Shown piece by piece: positions 5,796-6,511 of a stretch of DNA of 6,511 bases. The notes under the pieces were generated by a model that did no database searches, was not told the DNA's origin, and saw only the letters and a list, made by a program, of their open reading frames with translations. The DNA is from an uncultured Eubacteriales bacterium (GTDB lineage Bacteria > Bacillota > Clostridia > Christensenellales > Pumilibacteraceae), in NCBI GenBank assembly GCA_900553005.1, contig USBU01000073.1:1-6511 (forward strand), given 5' to 3'. The translations under genes and the position numbers were made by a program. Position 1 is the first letter of the stretch; each line of letters starts with the position of its first letter.

Positions 5796-6464
5796 TTCTT
5801 ACTCCTTTTGCTTCGATACTCTAGAGGAGACATGCCCGCGCGTTTTCTGAACTCCCTGTGAAATTGAGACAGCGACGTAAAGCCGCAGGTAAAGCACAGC
5901 TCCGTTACAGGCGCATCCGTTGACGCCAAAAGTCTCATCGCGCATTCCGATTTCAGATCGTTTAAGTATTCTTTGTAAACCTTTCCGGTTGCCGCTTTGA
6001 ATTTTTTGCAGAAGTAGTTTATTTGAAAGCCGGCCTCGTCAGCCGCTTCGCGCAGAGTGGGGTTATGCGCAAAGTTATCGTGAACGTATCTTACCGCGCG
6101 CAAAATCGGGGAGGCATCAGTACCGCTGTCGGAAACCGTCTTAAGCCGCATCAGGCACGCAAGCAGCGCGCCCATGAGATGATCGGAATATTCTTTGGAA
6201 AAAGCGCGCGGCCGTTCGGTCTCGCGTATCAGCGCGTCCATTGCTGCGGTTACCAAATTCCGTTCTGTCGGCGGCAGTTTCCCGTAAACAAGTCCGCCGC
6301 CGTTGAGATACGAGGAAAAAACGCTGTTTTCTCCGTTGTCCGGCATAAAGGAAACGTGATACAGGCGGAACGGCGTATCGGCCCTGACCTCATGCATATC
6401 GGTAGGACGTAAGATGTATGCCGTTCCGGCAGACATTTCGTATTCCTTTCCGTTTATTATATTG
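5786..6464 (-). CDS. AraC-family transcriptional regulator (N-terminally truncated by the contig end)
   Basis: About 225 genomic residues are visible, beginning NIINGKEYEMSAGTAYILRP, the later part of a cupin sensor domain (AYILRPTDMHEV matches the usual cupin exit strand). A helical linker is followed by a complete AraC DNA-binding domain: helix-turn-helix one around LREAADEAGFQINYFCKKF, helix-turn-helix two around VTELCFTCGFTSLSQFHREF, and the classic end RKRAGMSPLEYR. The first part of the cupin and the true start lie outside the window. The in-frame ATG at 6493 is inside the Nextera adapter and yields the artefact peptide MGSEMCIRD, which must not be annotated. The gene overlaps the next AraC gene by 10 bp. 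Having two complete AraC DNA-binding proteins in one transcript suggests two related sensors, or a diverged duplication, controlling this locus. Confidence 0.9.
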
Positions 6465-6511
6465 CTGTCTCTTATACACATCTCCGAGCCCACGAGACGG
6501 AGCTACATCTC
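6465..6511 (-). other. Illumina Nextera i7 adapter remnant (not genomic)
   Basis: CTGTCTCTTATACACATCT (6465-6483) is the Tn5 mosaic end. It is followed by the Nextera i7 adapter part to 6498, the 8-nt index GGAGCTAC (6499-6506) and ATCTC, the start of the P7 tail. It is the exact reverse complement of 1-47. Genomic sequence ends at 6464. Confidence 0.97.

Noticed and set aside
6464..6493. Start codon of the last AraC gene at 6493
   Set aside because: The ATG and the following MGSEMCIRD are translated adapter sequence. The genomic part begins at 6464, and the real start is outside the window.
1..6511. Terminal 47-bp inverted repeats suggesting a transposon spanning the window
   Set aside because: They are Nextera adapter with index; the Tn5 mosaic end comes from library preparation. 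No transposase gene is present.

Overview
The window is a contig of about 6.4 kb from what looks like an anaerobic, probably uncultured member of the Bacillota (Clostridia-like). This rests on strong AAGGAG/AGGAGG ribosome binding sites, a bacterial extended -10 promoter, an electron-transfer flavoprotein (ETF) beside sugar genes, and paired AraC-type regulators. No marker gene fixes the taxonomy. Bases 1-47 and 6465-6511 are not genomic. They are the same Illumina Nextera i7 adapter (transposase end, index, start of the P7 tail) in opposite orientations, so the real DNA runs from 48 to 6464 and both outermost genes are cut by library preparation or assembly.

Left half, + strand (48-2680): a tight operon with three visible genes. 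The first is a 5'-truncated single polypeptide in which the C-terminal tail of an ETF beta subunit runs without a stop into a shortened ETF alpha subunit with an intact FAD site. It is followed by a class II (GatY/KbaY/IolJ-type) zinc aldolase and, overlapping that by 4 bp, a PfkB-family sugar kinase. Kinase plus aldolase suggests phosphorylation of a keto-sugar phosphate (or keto-sugar) and cleavage into two C3 units. The ETF suggests that a flavin dehydrogenase encoded upstream, outside the window, feeds the same pathway.

Middle (2681-2957): a convergent intergenic region with a 15-bp perfect-stem hairpin just after the kinase, probably a terminator shared by both strands.

Right half, - strand (6464-2958): two AraC-family regulators overlap by 10 bp. 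The upstream one has lost its N-terminus at the contig edge. They end in a strong intrinsic terminator. Immediately after it comes an extended -10 promoter with a near-perfect 22-bp palindrome over the start of the transcript. This promoter drives a xylose-isomerase-like TIM-barrel protein and, overlapping by 4 bp, a Gfo/Idh/MocA oxidoreductase. That pairing is typical of catabolism of unusual sugars, inositols or 3-keto-glycosides.

Overall the locus looks like a regulated carbohydrate or polyol catabolic island. The substrate cannot be read from the sequence. The most unusual item is the fused, compacted ETF in a sugar aldolase/kinase operon.
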